Source: Galbibacter orientalis DSM 19592
GTDB lineage: Bacteria > Bacteroidota > Bacteroidia > Flavobacteriales > Flavobacteriaceae
NCBI RefSeq assembly: GCF_000260115.1
Contig: NZ_JH651379.1
Coordinates: 1-64,000 of the forward strand
Reading direction: 5' to 3'
DNA: 64,000 bases
In this document: positions 33,903-41,574 of the stretch, piece after piece
Layout of the letters: every line of letters begins with the position of its first letter
Numbering within the stretch: position 1 is the first letter of the stretch
Made by a program: the position numbers and the translations under genes
Notes under the pieces: generated by a model
Seen by the model: only the letters and a program-made list of their open reading frames with translations
The model's database searches: none
What the model was told of the DNA's origin: nothing

Positions 33903-34493
33903 TTATTGATCGTATTTTAAACCTTTAATAAGAATATTGACAAGCCATTTTAGTCTGACGGTCATATTCTCTATGGTTCCGTAAAGGAGCATTTCCTTTT
34001 CTAAACTATTGTATGCGGTGACCATTGTCATCGCTAAAAATTGAATGTTTCCCTTACTAATAGGGGCGATCTCTTTTTTATTCAATGCCCAGGTGATGAT
34101 GTTTTCAAAAATTTCGGTTTCTACATGCCTTAACTTCATGAACAGATGATGGGCAAAGTTTAAATTTTGTTTAATGTCTTCTGTTAAATAGGTATACTCC
34201 TTTTTCTTTTTGATCAAGGTAGAGAGTTTTACCTCATTATAAGAGATAAGGTTTTTTTCAATGCTCTGGTCAGGGGCGATCACTGCTTTTGCTGGTTCGA
34301 TAATGGAAAGGTATTCCATTTCGGCCATCTGCTCAAAAACCTCTTGCTTGTTACTAAAATAATAGTATAGGGTACTTCTCCCCTTATTGGCCGCCTTGGC
34401 AATATCATCCATGGTCACTTTATCGAATCCGAGTTCTTTAAATACCGCCACAGAAGAATTAATAATGTGCTTTTTAACTAAATCATCTTTCAT
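33903..34493 (-). CDS. TetR-family regulator of the RND efflux operon
   Basis: A 196-residue regulator. The HTH is DKVTMDDIAKAANKGRSTLY (about 24-43), followed by YYFSNKQEVFEQM. The C-terminal domain has no recognised ligand motif. It is the first gene of the operon tetR - adaptor - RND - TolC (31 bp gap) and likely represses it. AT-rich DNA with an imperfect inverted repeat (GAACA, TGTTTA) lies just above its start. Confidence 0.9.
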   Translation of the reverse strand: MKDDLVKKHIINSSVAVFKELGFDKVTMDDIAKAANKGRSTLYYYFSNKQEVFEQMAEMEYLSIIEPAKAVIAPDQSIEKNLISYNEVKLSTLIKKKKEYTYLTEDIKQNLNFAHHLFMKLRHVETEIFENIITWALNKKEIAPISKGNIQFLAMTMVTAYNSLEKEMLLYGTIENMTVRLKWLVNILIKGLKYDQ

Positions 34494-34678
34494 TGAACAA
34501 ATATATTAAAAATGTTTAATTTTAGACAAAAAAAGTATTTATATCGAAATAAAGATCAAAAGTATAATTATGATCAAAAGTATTTTCCGCTTAGCTTTTT
34601 TAGATTAAAGTTCAAATAAGCAATGGAATAAATTAAAAATACTAAGAGGAAATCGCAGTCAATTTTAATTTGTGTAAA

Positions 34679-34692
34679 AATTTACGTAAATT
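34679..34692. promoter_or_regulatory. 14-bp perfect palindrome before the ATP-grasp gene
   Basis: AATTTACGTAAATT, 22 bp before the ATG at 34714. It overlaps a Bacteroidota -7-like element TAAATTTG (34687-34694), so a bound protein would block transcription. The matching -33 element is at a short spacing and is not convincing. Binding protein unknown. Confidence 0.45.
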
Positions 34693-34713
34693 TGCACATA
34701 AATAATTTTAGCT

Positions 34714-35523
34714 ATGAAAACAATATTGTATTTGACCGATCTTTATTTCAATGCAAATGGAAGAAATTACTATGAAGAAGATCTGTTTATTACCTCTAAA
34801 CTAAGGGAACATTTCAATATCCTGATTGGCAATCCCCAACAGGCGATTGCATTGCTAGACAAGGCAGACCTGGTCGTCTTTAGGAATACCGGAGCAGTAA
34901 TCGGGTACCAGGAATATTTTGACCGTTTTGTAGATACAGTGAAAAAGGAAAACACCAACATATTCAATTCCTTTGACGGGAAGGCCGATATTAAGGGAAA
35001 ACAATATTTACTGGATTTAATGGAAACCGAATATCCCGTTATCCCTACTGTAGAGGATATTTCAAACATTGATGCCCTTGGTAATCCCGAGAAGTATATT
35101 GTGAAGATAAAGAATGGGGCCGATTCCATAGGAATGGAGATTTTGACCATGAAAGAACTGTTAAAAGCAAAGCCCGATGGAAAACTGATTCAACCATTTT
35201 TGGATTTTGAATATGAGGTTTCCTTCTATTATCTAGATGACAAATTTCAATATGCATTGTACGCACCTCAAAAGGACAAGCGCTGGGATCTTCAGGAATA
35301 CGATGCTACCCCTGGAGATTTGGAGTTTGCTAAACAATTTATACAGTGGAATGACATCAAAACGGGAATTACCAGAGTGGATGCCTGTAGAATGAGAGAT
35401 GGTTCCCTTCTTTTGGTCGAATTGGAAGACCTAAACCCATTCCTTTCCATTGAACTGCTTCCGGCAGAAAAGCGTGATGTATTTATGGAGAACTGGATAA
35501 CGGTATTGAAAAAACTCGCCTAA
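34714..35523 (+). CDS. ATP-grasp-like protein (glutathione synthetase/RimK-like)
   Basis: A 269-residue protein. The start MKTILYLTDLYFNANGRNYY is followed by FNSFDGKADIKGKQYLLDLM, YIVKIKNGADSIGMEIL (ATP-binding Lys and Gly-rich turn), IQPFLDFEYEVSFYYLDDKF and a metal-binding end ITRVDACRMRDGSLLLVELEDLNPFLS (Asp and Glu/Asn). These are the ATP-grasp landmarks. Substrates are unknown. It is the first gene of a rightward cluster with a RidA gene (47 bp downstream), so a reactive imine/amine intermediate may be handled. A palindrome marks its promoter. Confidence 0.7.
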   Translation: MKTILYLTDLYFNANGRNYYEEDLFITSKLREHFNILIGNPQQAIALLDKADLVVFRNTGAVIGYQEYFDRFVDTVKKENTNIFNSFDGKADIKGKQYLLDLMETEYPVIPTVEDISNIDALGNPEKYIVKIKNGADSIGMEILTMKELLKAKPDGKLIQPFLDFEYEVSFYYLDDKFQYALYAPQKDKRWDLQEYDATPGDLEFAKQFIQWNDIKTGITRVDACRMRDGSLLLVELEDLNPFLSIELLPAEKRDVFMENWITVLKKLA

Positions 35524-35570
35524 GCCTTTGGTTACCAGAATTAGTTCAGAACTTTTAAAATCTTGAAAAA

Positions 35571-35930
35571 ATGAAAAACAAAGCACCTTTAAGTCCATCG
35601 TTACGAATAGAAAATACGGTTTATATTTCAGGACAGGTTGGTATCAATTCGCAAACTTCAAAATTGTCCAATGATAGCTATGAAAATGAGGTAAAACAAA
35701 TGATGGAAAACATAAAAATACAACTGAATAATAATGATGGAGGTTTTGATAATTTGGTAAGTGTTATTGCCTATTTAAAAAGTATGAAGGACTACGAAGC
35801 CTTCAATACCATCTACAGCACCTATTTTAAGGATAAATTTCCGACAAGGACGTGCATAGCCGTATTGGATCTTCCACTTGGAGCTTCTGTAGAAATTTCA
35901 GGAATAGCACACATTCCTCAACGTAAATAA
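35571..35930 (+). CDS. RidA family protein
   Basis: A 119-residue trimeric imine deaminase-like protein. It shows VYISGQVGINSQT, MMENIKIQL, the YFKDKFPTRTCIAVLDLPLGASVEI block with the substrate Arg (RTC) and a Cys near the site, and ends AHIPQRK. Shorter than usual by about 8 residues at the N-terminus. Co-directional with the ATP-grasp gene and 7 bp before the quinone reductase. Confidence 0.9.
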   Translation: MKNKAPLSPSLRIENTVYISGQVGINSQTSKLSNDSYENEVKQMMENIKIQLNNNDGGFDNLVSVIAYLKSMKDYEAFNTIYSTYFKDKFPTRTCIAVLDLPLGASVEISGIAHIPQRK

Positions 35931-35937
35931 AAATATT

Positions 35938-36873
35938 ATGAGAGCAATCATATTATCGAAAAACGGAAACCTCAATCAGCTTACATATACCGAACTTTCA
36001 TTGCCAAGCCTAAACGAAGGCGAAGTGCTTGTTCAGACCAAAGCTATTGGCATCAATCCTATAGATTTAAAAACAAAAAACAGCAAGGGAATCTATTCGA
36101 AGCTACAGGGTGAAAACCCACTTATTTTAGGTTGGGAACTTTCGGGGGTGGTCACCCAGTCTCGTTCAGAAAAGTTTGCCGAAGGTGAGGAGGTATTTGG
36201 ACTTATAAACTTTCCCGGACACGGACGAACCTATGCCGAATATGTAGCTTGTCCTGCTACTGATTTAGCAAAAAAACCTTCAAACTGTTCGCATTTTGAA
36301 GCTGCCGGAACAAGCTTGGCTGCTTTAACTGCGTATCAATCGTTGGTTCATCTCGGAGGATTAAAATCCGAGCAAAAAATCCTGATCCACGCTGCTTCCG
36401 GAGGTGTGGGGCATTTTGCCGTTCAGATTGCAAAACATCTTGGTGCTTATGTCGCAGGGACTTCCTCTGAAAAGAATAAAGAATTCGTTTTGGGCCTAGG
36501 TGCCGATAAGCATCTCGATTATAAAACTGATGAGTTGGAAAAAGAGCACAAAGACTATGATATTGTCCTGGATACCATTGGTGGAAATACCATTGACCGA
36601 TCCATTCCATTACTAAAAAAGGGAGGCATTCTTATTTCCATTCCCTCGGGCAAGAATGACGCAGTCGAGGAAAAAGCAGACCAAAACGGAATTAAAGGAT
36701 TGAAATTCACGGTGCAATCCGATGAAAATGATATGAATGTAATTGCAAGTTTTTTGCAACAAGAGATTCTAAAACCCCATATTTCAAAAATAGTTGAATT
36801 TGATGCTATGGAGGATGCCCACGCTCAAATAGCGAGCGGTCATACCGTTGGTAAAGTCATTGTTAGGCTATAA
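35938..36873 (+). CDS. NADP-dependent zinc-independent quinone/alkenal oxidoreductase (MDR family)
   Basis: A 311-residue enzyme with an N-terminal GroES-like domain (IGINPIDLKTKNSKG) and a Rossmann domain (ILIHAASGGVGHFAVQIAKHLG, about 150-170). No Cys/His zinc ligands are seen, so it is of the quinone reductase type. The end HTVGKVIVRL is typical. It lies between RidA and MarR-GNAT in the same direction. The next gene starts 7 bp later. Confidence 0.9.
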   Translation: MRAIILSKNGNLNQLTYTELSLPSLNEGEVLVQTKAIGINPIDLKTKNSKGIYSKLQGENPLILGWELSGVVTQSRSEKFAEGEEVFGLINFPGHGRTYAEYVACPATDLAKKPSNCSHFEAAGTSLAALTAYQSLVHLGGLKSEQKILIHAASGGVGHFAVQIAKHLGAYVAGTSSEKNKEFVLGLGADKHLDYKTDELEKEHKDYDIVLDTIGGNTIDRSIPLLKKGGILISIPSGKNDAVEEKADQNGIKGLKFTVQSDENDMNVIASFLQQEILKPHISKIVEFDAMEDAHAQIASGHTVGKVIVRL

Positions 36874-36880
36874 AAATAAT

Positions 36881-37789
36881 ATGAACACGATAGAGAAAGC
36901 AGGAATACTGGCTATAGCAGCAAAACTGCAAAATGTATTGGACACCTTGAGAGATGCCGGTAATTTATTTTACAAGGCTCACGATATCAATTTTGAGACC
37001 AAATGGTTTCCCCCCATTTTTTTGTTGTCCATAGTCGACCAATTAAGTGTAACGGAATTGGCAAAGGAAATTGGATTAAGCCATCCGGCAGCCATCGGAT
37101 TATTAAAAGAAATTGAAAAAAATGGGCTCATTTCTTCCGTGAAAGATAGCCGGGATGAACGAAAGCGCAACCTTATGCTAAGCCCTAAAGGCCGGGAAGT
37201 AGTTTCCGAATTAAAGCCCTATTGGGATAGCATTGCCAGCACCCTATCTGAAGTGACGGCCAATCCACATAACCTTTTTATTGCCCTTACCGAAGTTGAG
37301 ACGAGACTGGATAAAAAACCCCTTTTGGAAAGGCTCAATGAAAAAGCAGACCAAATTTTAAATCAGCCCAAAGATAAGGACTTTACCATAGAAAGGTGCG
37401 ATAATTCATTTGCTCTAAATTTGGCGAAAGCCATAAACCGTGAACTATTTACGCATCCGGTTGAAGAAGAAATTAACCCAGATACTGCAAAAAGCAAACC
37501 CACCTATTTCCTAGCCAGTGTCAATGGTTTACCGGCAGGGCACACCGCTATTTACTTTACGGACAGCGAAATGGAAATCTACTCTATTGGCGTGCTGGAA
37601 CAGTATAGAAATCAAGGTGTCGCACGGCATTTAATTCAACATATCAAACAGAGTTACCCATCAATGAAACTAATTAAAGCCGTCTGTGAAATCCATCAAA
37701 AAAGTTTTTTTGAGCATTTGGGTTTTGTGTTTAAGAAAGCTGATAAGGAAAATAACAGGATAACAATGGAACTTAAAATTGTTTCATAA
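36881..37789 (+). CDS. MarR - GNAT fusion protein
   Basis: A 302-residue protein starting MNTIEKAGILAIAAKLQN at 36881. Residues 1-150 form a MarR winged helix (SVTELAKEIGLSHPAAIGLL, then SRDERKRNLMLSPKGREV). Residues 160-300 form a GNAT acetyltransferase with IYSIGVLEQYRNQGVARHLI (the acetyl-CoA pyrophosphate loop) and FFEHLGFVFKK. This fusion is known in many bacteria. It might acetylate a small molecule and repress transcription. The upstream ATG at 36848 overlaps the quinone reductase and is unlikely. Confidence 0.88.
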   Translation: MNTIEKAGILAIAAKLQNVLDTLRDAGNLFYKAHDINFETKWFPPIFLLSIVDQLSVTELAKEIGLSHPAAIGLLKEIEKNGLISSVKDSRDERKRNLMLSPKGREVVSELKPYWDSIASTLSEVTANPHNLFIALTEVETRLDKKPLLERLNEKADQILNQPKDKDFTIERCDNSFALNLAKAINRELFTHPVEEEINPDTAKSKPTYFLASVNGLPAGHTAIYFTDSEMEIYSIGVLEQYRNQGVARHLIQHIKQSYPSMKLIKAVCEIHQKSFFEHLGFVFKKADKENNRITMELKIVS

Positions 37790-37822
37790 AAAAGCATCCA
37801 CAAGCAAAAGAATATTTTTGAT

Positions 37823-38299
37823 ATGAAAAGAGAAAAGACCGACGTACAAATAATTCCTTATGAGGACTCCCATAGGAATGCCTTTAGGGATATCAATTAC
37901 CAGTGGCTTACCCAATATTTTGAAATCACTGCATATGACAAACCTTTTTTTGAGAACCCTCGAAAAGAAATCCTAGATAAAAGCGGATATATTTTCTTGG
38001 CTTCATTGAAAAATGAAATTGTGGGCTCTTTTGCCTTGGAAAAGGTTACCGACAAAGAATACACCTTGGCAAAAATGGGAGTTAAACCAGGTTTTCAAAG
38101 GTTAAGGATTGGGCAGTTATTAATGGAAAAAGCTTTGAAAAAAGCTGAAGAGCTGAATTTGGACAGCTTGGTTCTATATACCAACCATCAATTGGTTCAG
38201 GCGTTAAACCTATATTGCAAGTATGGTTTTCGGTTTGAGAGGCTTGAAAATCCATTGGTGGAGAGAGCTACTATAAAAATGGAGAAAAAGTTTGGGTAA
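37823..38299 (+). CDS. GNAT-family N-acetyltransferase
   Basis: A 158-residue stand-alone GNAT. The acetyl-CoA loop is LAKMGVKPGFQRLRIGQLLM (about 90-108), followed by VLYTNHQLVQALNLYCKYGFR. It comes 33 bp after the MarR-GNAT gene, so the pair may act on related targets. Substrate unknown. Confidence 0.9.
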   Translation: MKREKTDVQIIPYEDSHRNAFRDINYQWLTQYFEITAYDKPFFENPRKEILDKSGYIFLASLKNEIVGSFALEKVTDKEYTLAKMGVKPGFQRLRIGQLLMEKALKKAEELNLDSLVLYTNHQLVQALNLYCKYGFRFERLENPLVERATIKMEKKFG

Positions 38300-38427
38300 A
38301 TATCTACTATAATAAATAAAGCACCTTTTACCAAATTAATTTGATTCTTAAAATATCTGTTTACCATAATTTCTCACTGATTAATTCTGAAATGTTAATT
38401 GTATTAGTAAAAAAGTTAAGAGTTCTG

Positions 38428-38553
38428 TAAGCTTCCCCTAAAACCGAACTGTTTAAAAGTAGAATAATATTCTTAATTTTAAACATTCATTATGAGAAAA
38501 AGTAAATTCACACCGACACAGATTGCCAAGATTTTCATACAGTTCGAAACATG
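38428..38553 (+). pseudogene. Truncated IS3-family element: left end plus start of OrfA
   Basis: The plus strand has an IR-like end (TAAGCTTCCCCTAAAACCG), then ATG at 38492 reading MRKSKFTPTQIAKIFIQFE, the opening of IS407-type OrfA proteins. The match ends near 38545-38553 and the frame runs into the antisense of the next gene. The rest of the IS is missing. It abuts the nuclease island (38560), so it probably marks a recombination boundary. Confidence 0.55.
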
Positions 38554-38559
38554 GGAAGC

Positions 38560-39276
38560 CTACACAATGCGTAAGCCCAAACCTTTGGTTTTGTTGATAT
38601 GGTTTGAAGTAAATTGATTTACGTGTGCATAGATAATACCTATATCATCGTTCATTTTTGTATTCCAATCAAAGCCATAAAGTTCATTTAGGCATTCCGA
38701 TGGCTTAGTTCTGAACATTATATTTGGACTTTTATAATTGCGTCCGTCGTCCAATAGTATTATCAAAAGATAGACTTTACTAAATCCGATTTCAGCATAG
38801 CCATTAGCCTGTTGAGTTCCCTTTTTCTGTAAACTGCTTACCTTATTTATTTTTGGTGGTTGATTCTCTAAAGATTCAGACTTAACAATTTTACATTCAA
38901 TTCCAATTGCGTTTTCTGGCATTTCATTTTCATAAACAAGTATATCAATATCCCCTGGCATTTTATTGGCAATTGTGATAGGCTCTTTAACGCCACAACC
39001 ATGGTTTACTGTATTGGATGCAGGAAATAGGTTGCTAAACAACATTCTTCGGAATTCGTTATTGTCCATAAGCCAATTGACAGTTTCATCTACACTCTTG
39101 AAAGTACGGGTTACGCTAACCTCTGGTTCGAGATTATTTACGAAGAATGAAATAGTAGATGAACCATCAATACGTTGTCTATCGGAAAACACGTATTGGG
39201 TTGTTTCGTATTCAAGTTGCTTTTTTTTCTGAAACAGTTGTATGAGTTTGTTCTTGATTTTTACCAGTAATTTCAT
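38560..39276 (-). CDS. PD-(D/E)XK nuclease-like protein in a putative defence island
   Basis: A 238-residue protein. A basic N-terminus (KIKNKLIQLFQKKKQ) is followed by a nuclease-like core: PGDIDILVYENEMPENAIGIECKIVK gives the Asp and ExK triad (about 128-151), and a following GTQQANGYAEIGFSKVYLLII gives the conserved Gln helix and strand. This is the restriction-endonuclease fold pattern. The rest is not recognised. It is the last gene of a four-gene minus-strand island and starts 3 bp after its upstream neighbour, so the two are translationally close. Its target is unknown. Confidence 0.6.
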   Translation of the reverse strand: MKLLVKIKNKLIQLFQKKKQLEYETTQYVFSDRQRIDGSSTISFFVNNLEPEVSVTRTFKSVDETVNWLMDNNEFRRMLFSNLFPASNTVNHGCGVKEPITIANKMPGDIDILVYENEMPENAIGIECKIVKSESLENQPPKINKVSSLQKKGTQQANGYAEIGFSKVYLLIILLDDGRNYKSPNIMFRTKPSECLNELYGFDWNTKMNDDIGIIYAHVNQFTSNHINKTKGLGLRIV

Positions 39277-39279
39277 AGA

Positions 39280-40185
39280 TTAAAATGGCAAAACCTGTTG
39301 GGTAAATTCCTTGAATATTTCACTTGCTAATGCTTTGTCGAATGCCTTGGCAGTAACTAAATCTCCAAGTTTTGATTTTAACAATTGACCAAATGACTTT
39401 TTACTTAAATGTGGAATGTCATTGCGAAGCTCATCGAATTCGTCAAAGATAATTTGTTGACCAAAGCCTAATCCTTCAATTTTTAAGAGAGCCTGTTTTA
39501 TGAGTTCCTTTAGTTCCTCATCGGAACCACTAATTTTAGAATAGTCGGTTACTTTAGCCTTTCTTGCCTGTTCTATGGCATACTTTCCTTCCAGCTTTAA
39601 CTTGGCATTAACTTCTCGACCATTTATAGTTTCGATAAGACTTCGAGCTTCAAGCATTCTTCCATAGTCCCAATCTTCGCCACGACCATTCAAAGTTACA
39701 CCGTTACCTTCAAGAATCCAGTTGATGGAATGGTATTTTCCATCTTTATAAAGATCGTAAAGTTTTGAAAGGATAAGGTCAAGGATGCCTTCAGTGTCGA
39801 GATTTTGACGTTCATTCAAATCAATTTCATCAGGTCGGACAATTGCATCTGAAATGAATAACATTTTCAAATAATAGTCAAGTCCATTGATTTCATCTTT
39901 TAGGGCCTGTATTTCATTCTTAACTTTTTGGTCAACACCTAAATTAAATCCAGTATTGAATCCTTTTTGAGCTTTAAATTCATTTGCAAAATTTCTGTTT
40001 TCTGGTTCAAAAGATACACGAACATAGTTGACCACGACAGTTTCCCAGGCTTGCTTATCTTCCTTAAAATTATTAAATTCAACTTCTGTTTTCGAAGATA
40101 TATGTTTTTCAATAAGAGCACTACCTTCAGACTTAAACCCCTCTATTTCACTTTTAAAATCTTCCCATTTTACTTTTAGGACCAT
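39280..40185 (-). CDS. Unrecognised protein with a winged-helix-like segment (nuclease island)
   Basis: 301 residues from the Met at 40185 (MVLKVKWEDFKSEIEGFKSE). The longer reading from 40257 starts with a hydrophobic piece that I consider unlikely. Residues about 165-215 (KDGKYHSINWILEGNGVTLN, YGRMLEARSLIETI, NAKLKLEGKYAIEQ) resemble a small winged helix. The rest is charged and helical. I do not know the family. It is upstream of and 3 bp from the nuclease gene. An integrase relic lies just upstream (40276-40329). Confidence 0.55.
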   Translation of the reverse strand: MVLKVKWEDFKSEIEGFKSEGSALIEKHISSKTEVEFNNFKEDKQAWETVVVNYVRVSFEPENRNFANEFKAQKGFNTGFNLGVDQKVKNEIQALKDEINGLDYYLKMLFISDAIVRPDEIDLNERQNLDTEGILDLILSKLYDLYKDGKYHSINWILEGNGVTLNGRGEDWDYGRMLEARSLIETINGREVNAKLKLEGKYAIEQARKAKVTDYSKISGSDEELKELIKQALLKIEGLGFGQQIIFDEFDELRNDIPHLSKKSFGQLLKSKLGDLVTAKAFDKALASEIFKEFTQQVLPF

Positions 40186-40275
40186 ATACAATATTTTAGA
40201 CAGTAAAGTTAGTGGAATGAAAATGCAAACTGTTAAATTCTTAATTGAAGATTTCAACAGTTCGTAAACAATAAT

Positions 40276-40329
40276 CTAAAAATTAACTGCACTATCCAAT
40301 GCATCATCTGCATCTTTGTGGATGAGGAA
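40276..40329 (-). pseudogene. Relic of a tyrosine integrase C-terminus
   Basis: The minus strand reads FLIHKDADDALDSAVNF followed by TAG. This equals the end of both intact integrases here (HKDADKALDSVINF and HKDADDALDSVINF). The rest of that gene is missing, since the SEC-C gene begins 11 bp away. It shows that a cargo unit now occupying 40340-42531 was added between an older integrase end and the present one. Confidence 0.7.
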
Positions 40330-40339
40330 TCTAAATAAT

Positions 40340-41569
40340 TTAGGCTTTAGGAAGATGACAATCTTTAAAAGCTTTCCCGCTTTTACAAGGACAAGGGTCA
40401 TCTTGGGACATAAATGTTTCCTTTACTACAAAATCTGCTTCCCCTTTAAATTTTCCTTCTTTACCAGTTTCCGCAATTTTTAAAACTTCTTCCATTTCAG
40501 CTTCTTTTCTTTTTAATTCTTCTGCAGAAGGTTTGAGTCTTCGAGTAAGTTCCATATCAAAAACATTGTCCCATATTCGATACGTTTCAGAATCTTTTAC
40601 TGGCGGTTCATCAAATACTTTTCCTTCTTCATTTACTGCTTTGAATTTTTTAAAATCGTCTTTAAGTTGTGGTAATTTGACAAAGAATGTATCGGTTGGT
40701 TGGACAGCAAAGAAGAGGTTCTTTAAAAATTTGTCATTTGTACTAAACACTCTTGCAAAAGGCGCATAGAACAAGTATTCTAAATCCAAGAGGTTAGTTA
40801 ACCGTTCCCCACACAAAGAATTATTTATACCAATGAAGTAGAGGCAGACAATTTCGTAACAATACATAGCATAATTGGCAAGGCTATGTAAATCTGGATG
40901 TGACTCGTTTTTCCATCGAGCTTGAATAGACTCTTTTAAGTCTGGACTGATTTCAAAATAATCTATTACAAGATTTAATGTGTCTGCGGGTTCAAGTTCA
41001 ACATAAAGTCGTTCCTGTAATCGTTCTTTTAATGCTAAAAACTTCTCTTCGTTTGAAGGTTTGTGGTCTTTTATTTTGATGTCTTTAAGATGGTCAAACT
41101 TTCCTTTAAATTCATCTACTACATTTTCATCTTTAGATTCTGTTCGCCATACTTCAGCTATGATTTCATCTAATTTGTCAAAATCGCCTTTTTTCCATCG
41201 CTTAATAGAGAGTTCTTCGGGTGTTTCAACGAATGTCATTCCTTTTTTTGTAGGTGTATTTATTGATTTCGTGGCATTTAGAAAAGGTCGATTATCAGCT
41301 GTGGTAAATTCGCCAGTCAATGATTTTTCAACCAGCACCTTATAATTCATATTCACATAAGCATTATATGGGAACATTTTTTTTGCAAGATCAATAACTT
41401 GGTCTTTGGGTGTTTTTCTACCTCCCTTTTCTTCTTTTGCAAGGTCACCAAGAATCTCTGAAACCAATAAGGGTGTAATGTTGACGATGTAATATTTATG
41501 AAGTTCAACTACATCTTCATAGTTAAGCCCTTGAAAGGTAGATTTATCTAGTACTATTGGTATTGACAT
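40340..41569 (-). CDS. PIN-like protein with C-terminal SEC-C zinc motif (nuclease island)
   Basis: A 409-residue protein. The C-terminus is a clear SEC-C motif (DDPCPCKSGKAFKDCH, zinc-binding Cys-x-Cys and Cys-His). The N-terminus looks PIN-like: IPIVLDKSTFQGL (first Asp), TPLLVSEILGDL (Glu), and much later NLLDLEYLFYAPFARVFSTN followed by DKF (Asp and the TNDK block). A charged helical insert lies between them. PIN proteins are RNases. The split site and SEC-C tail make the arrangement unusual. It starts 5 bp after the upstream PIN gene. Confidence 0.6.
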   Translation of the reverse strand: MSIPIVLDKSTFQGLNYEDVVELHKYYIVNITPLLVSEILGDLAKEEKGGRKTPKDQVIDLAKKMFPYNAYVNMNYKVLVEKSLTGEFTTADNRPFLNATKSINTPTKKGMTFVETPEELSIKRWKKGDFDKLDEIIAEVWRTESKDENVVDEFKGKFDHLKDIKIKDHKPSNEEKFLALKERLQERLYVELEPADTLNLVIDYFEISPDLKESIQARWKNESHPDLHSLANYAMYCYEIVCLYFIGINNSLCGERLTNLLDLEYLFYAPFARVFSTNDKFLKNLFFAVQPTDTFFVKLPQLKDDFKKFKAVNEEGKVFDEPPVKDSETYRIWDNVFDMELTRRLKPSAEELKRKEAEMEEVLKIAETGKEGKFKGEADFVVKETFMSQDDPCPCKSGKAFKDCHLPKA

Positions 41570-41574
41570 ATTTA

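Noticed and set aside
34660-34694. A complete Bacteroidota promoter (TTTG / TAnnTTTG) before the ATP-grasp gene
   Set aside because: The -7-like TAAATTTG is good, but the nearest TTTG is only 18 bp upstream start to start, shorter than usual.
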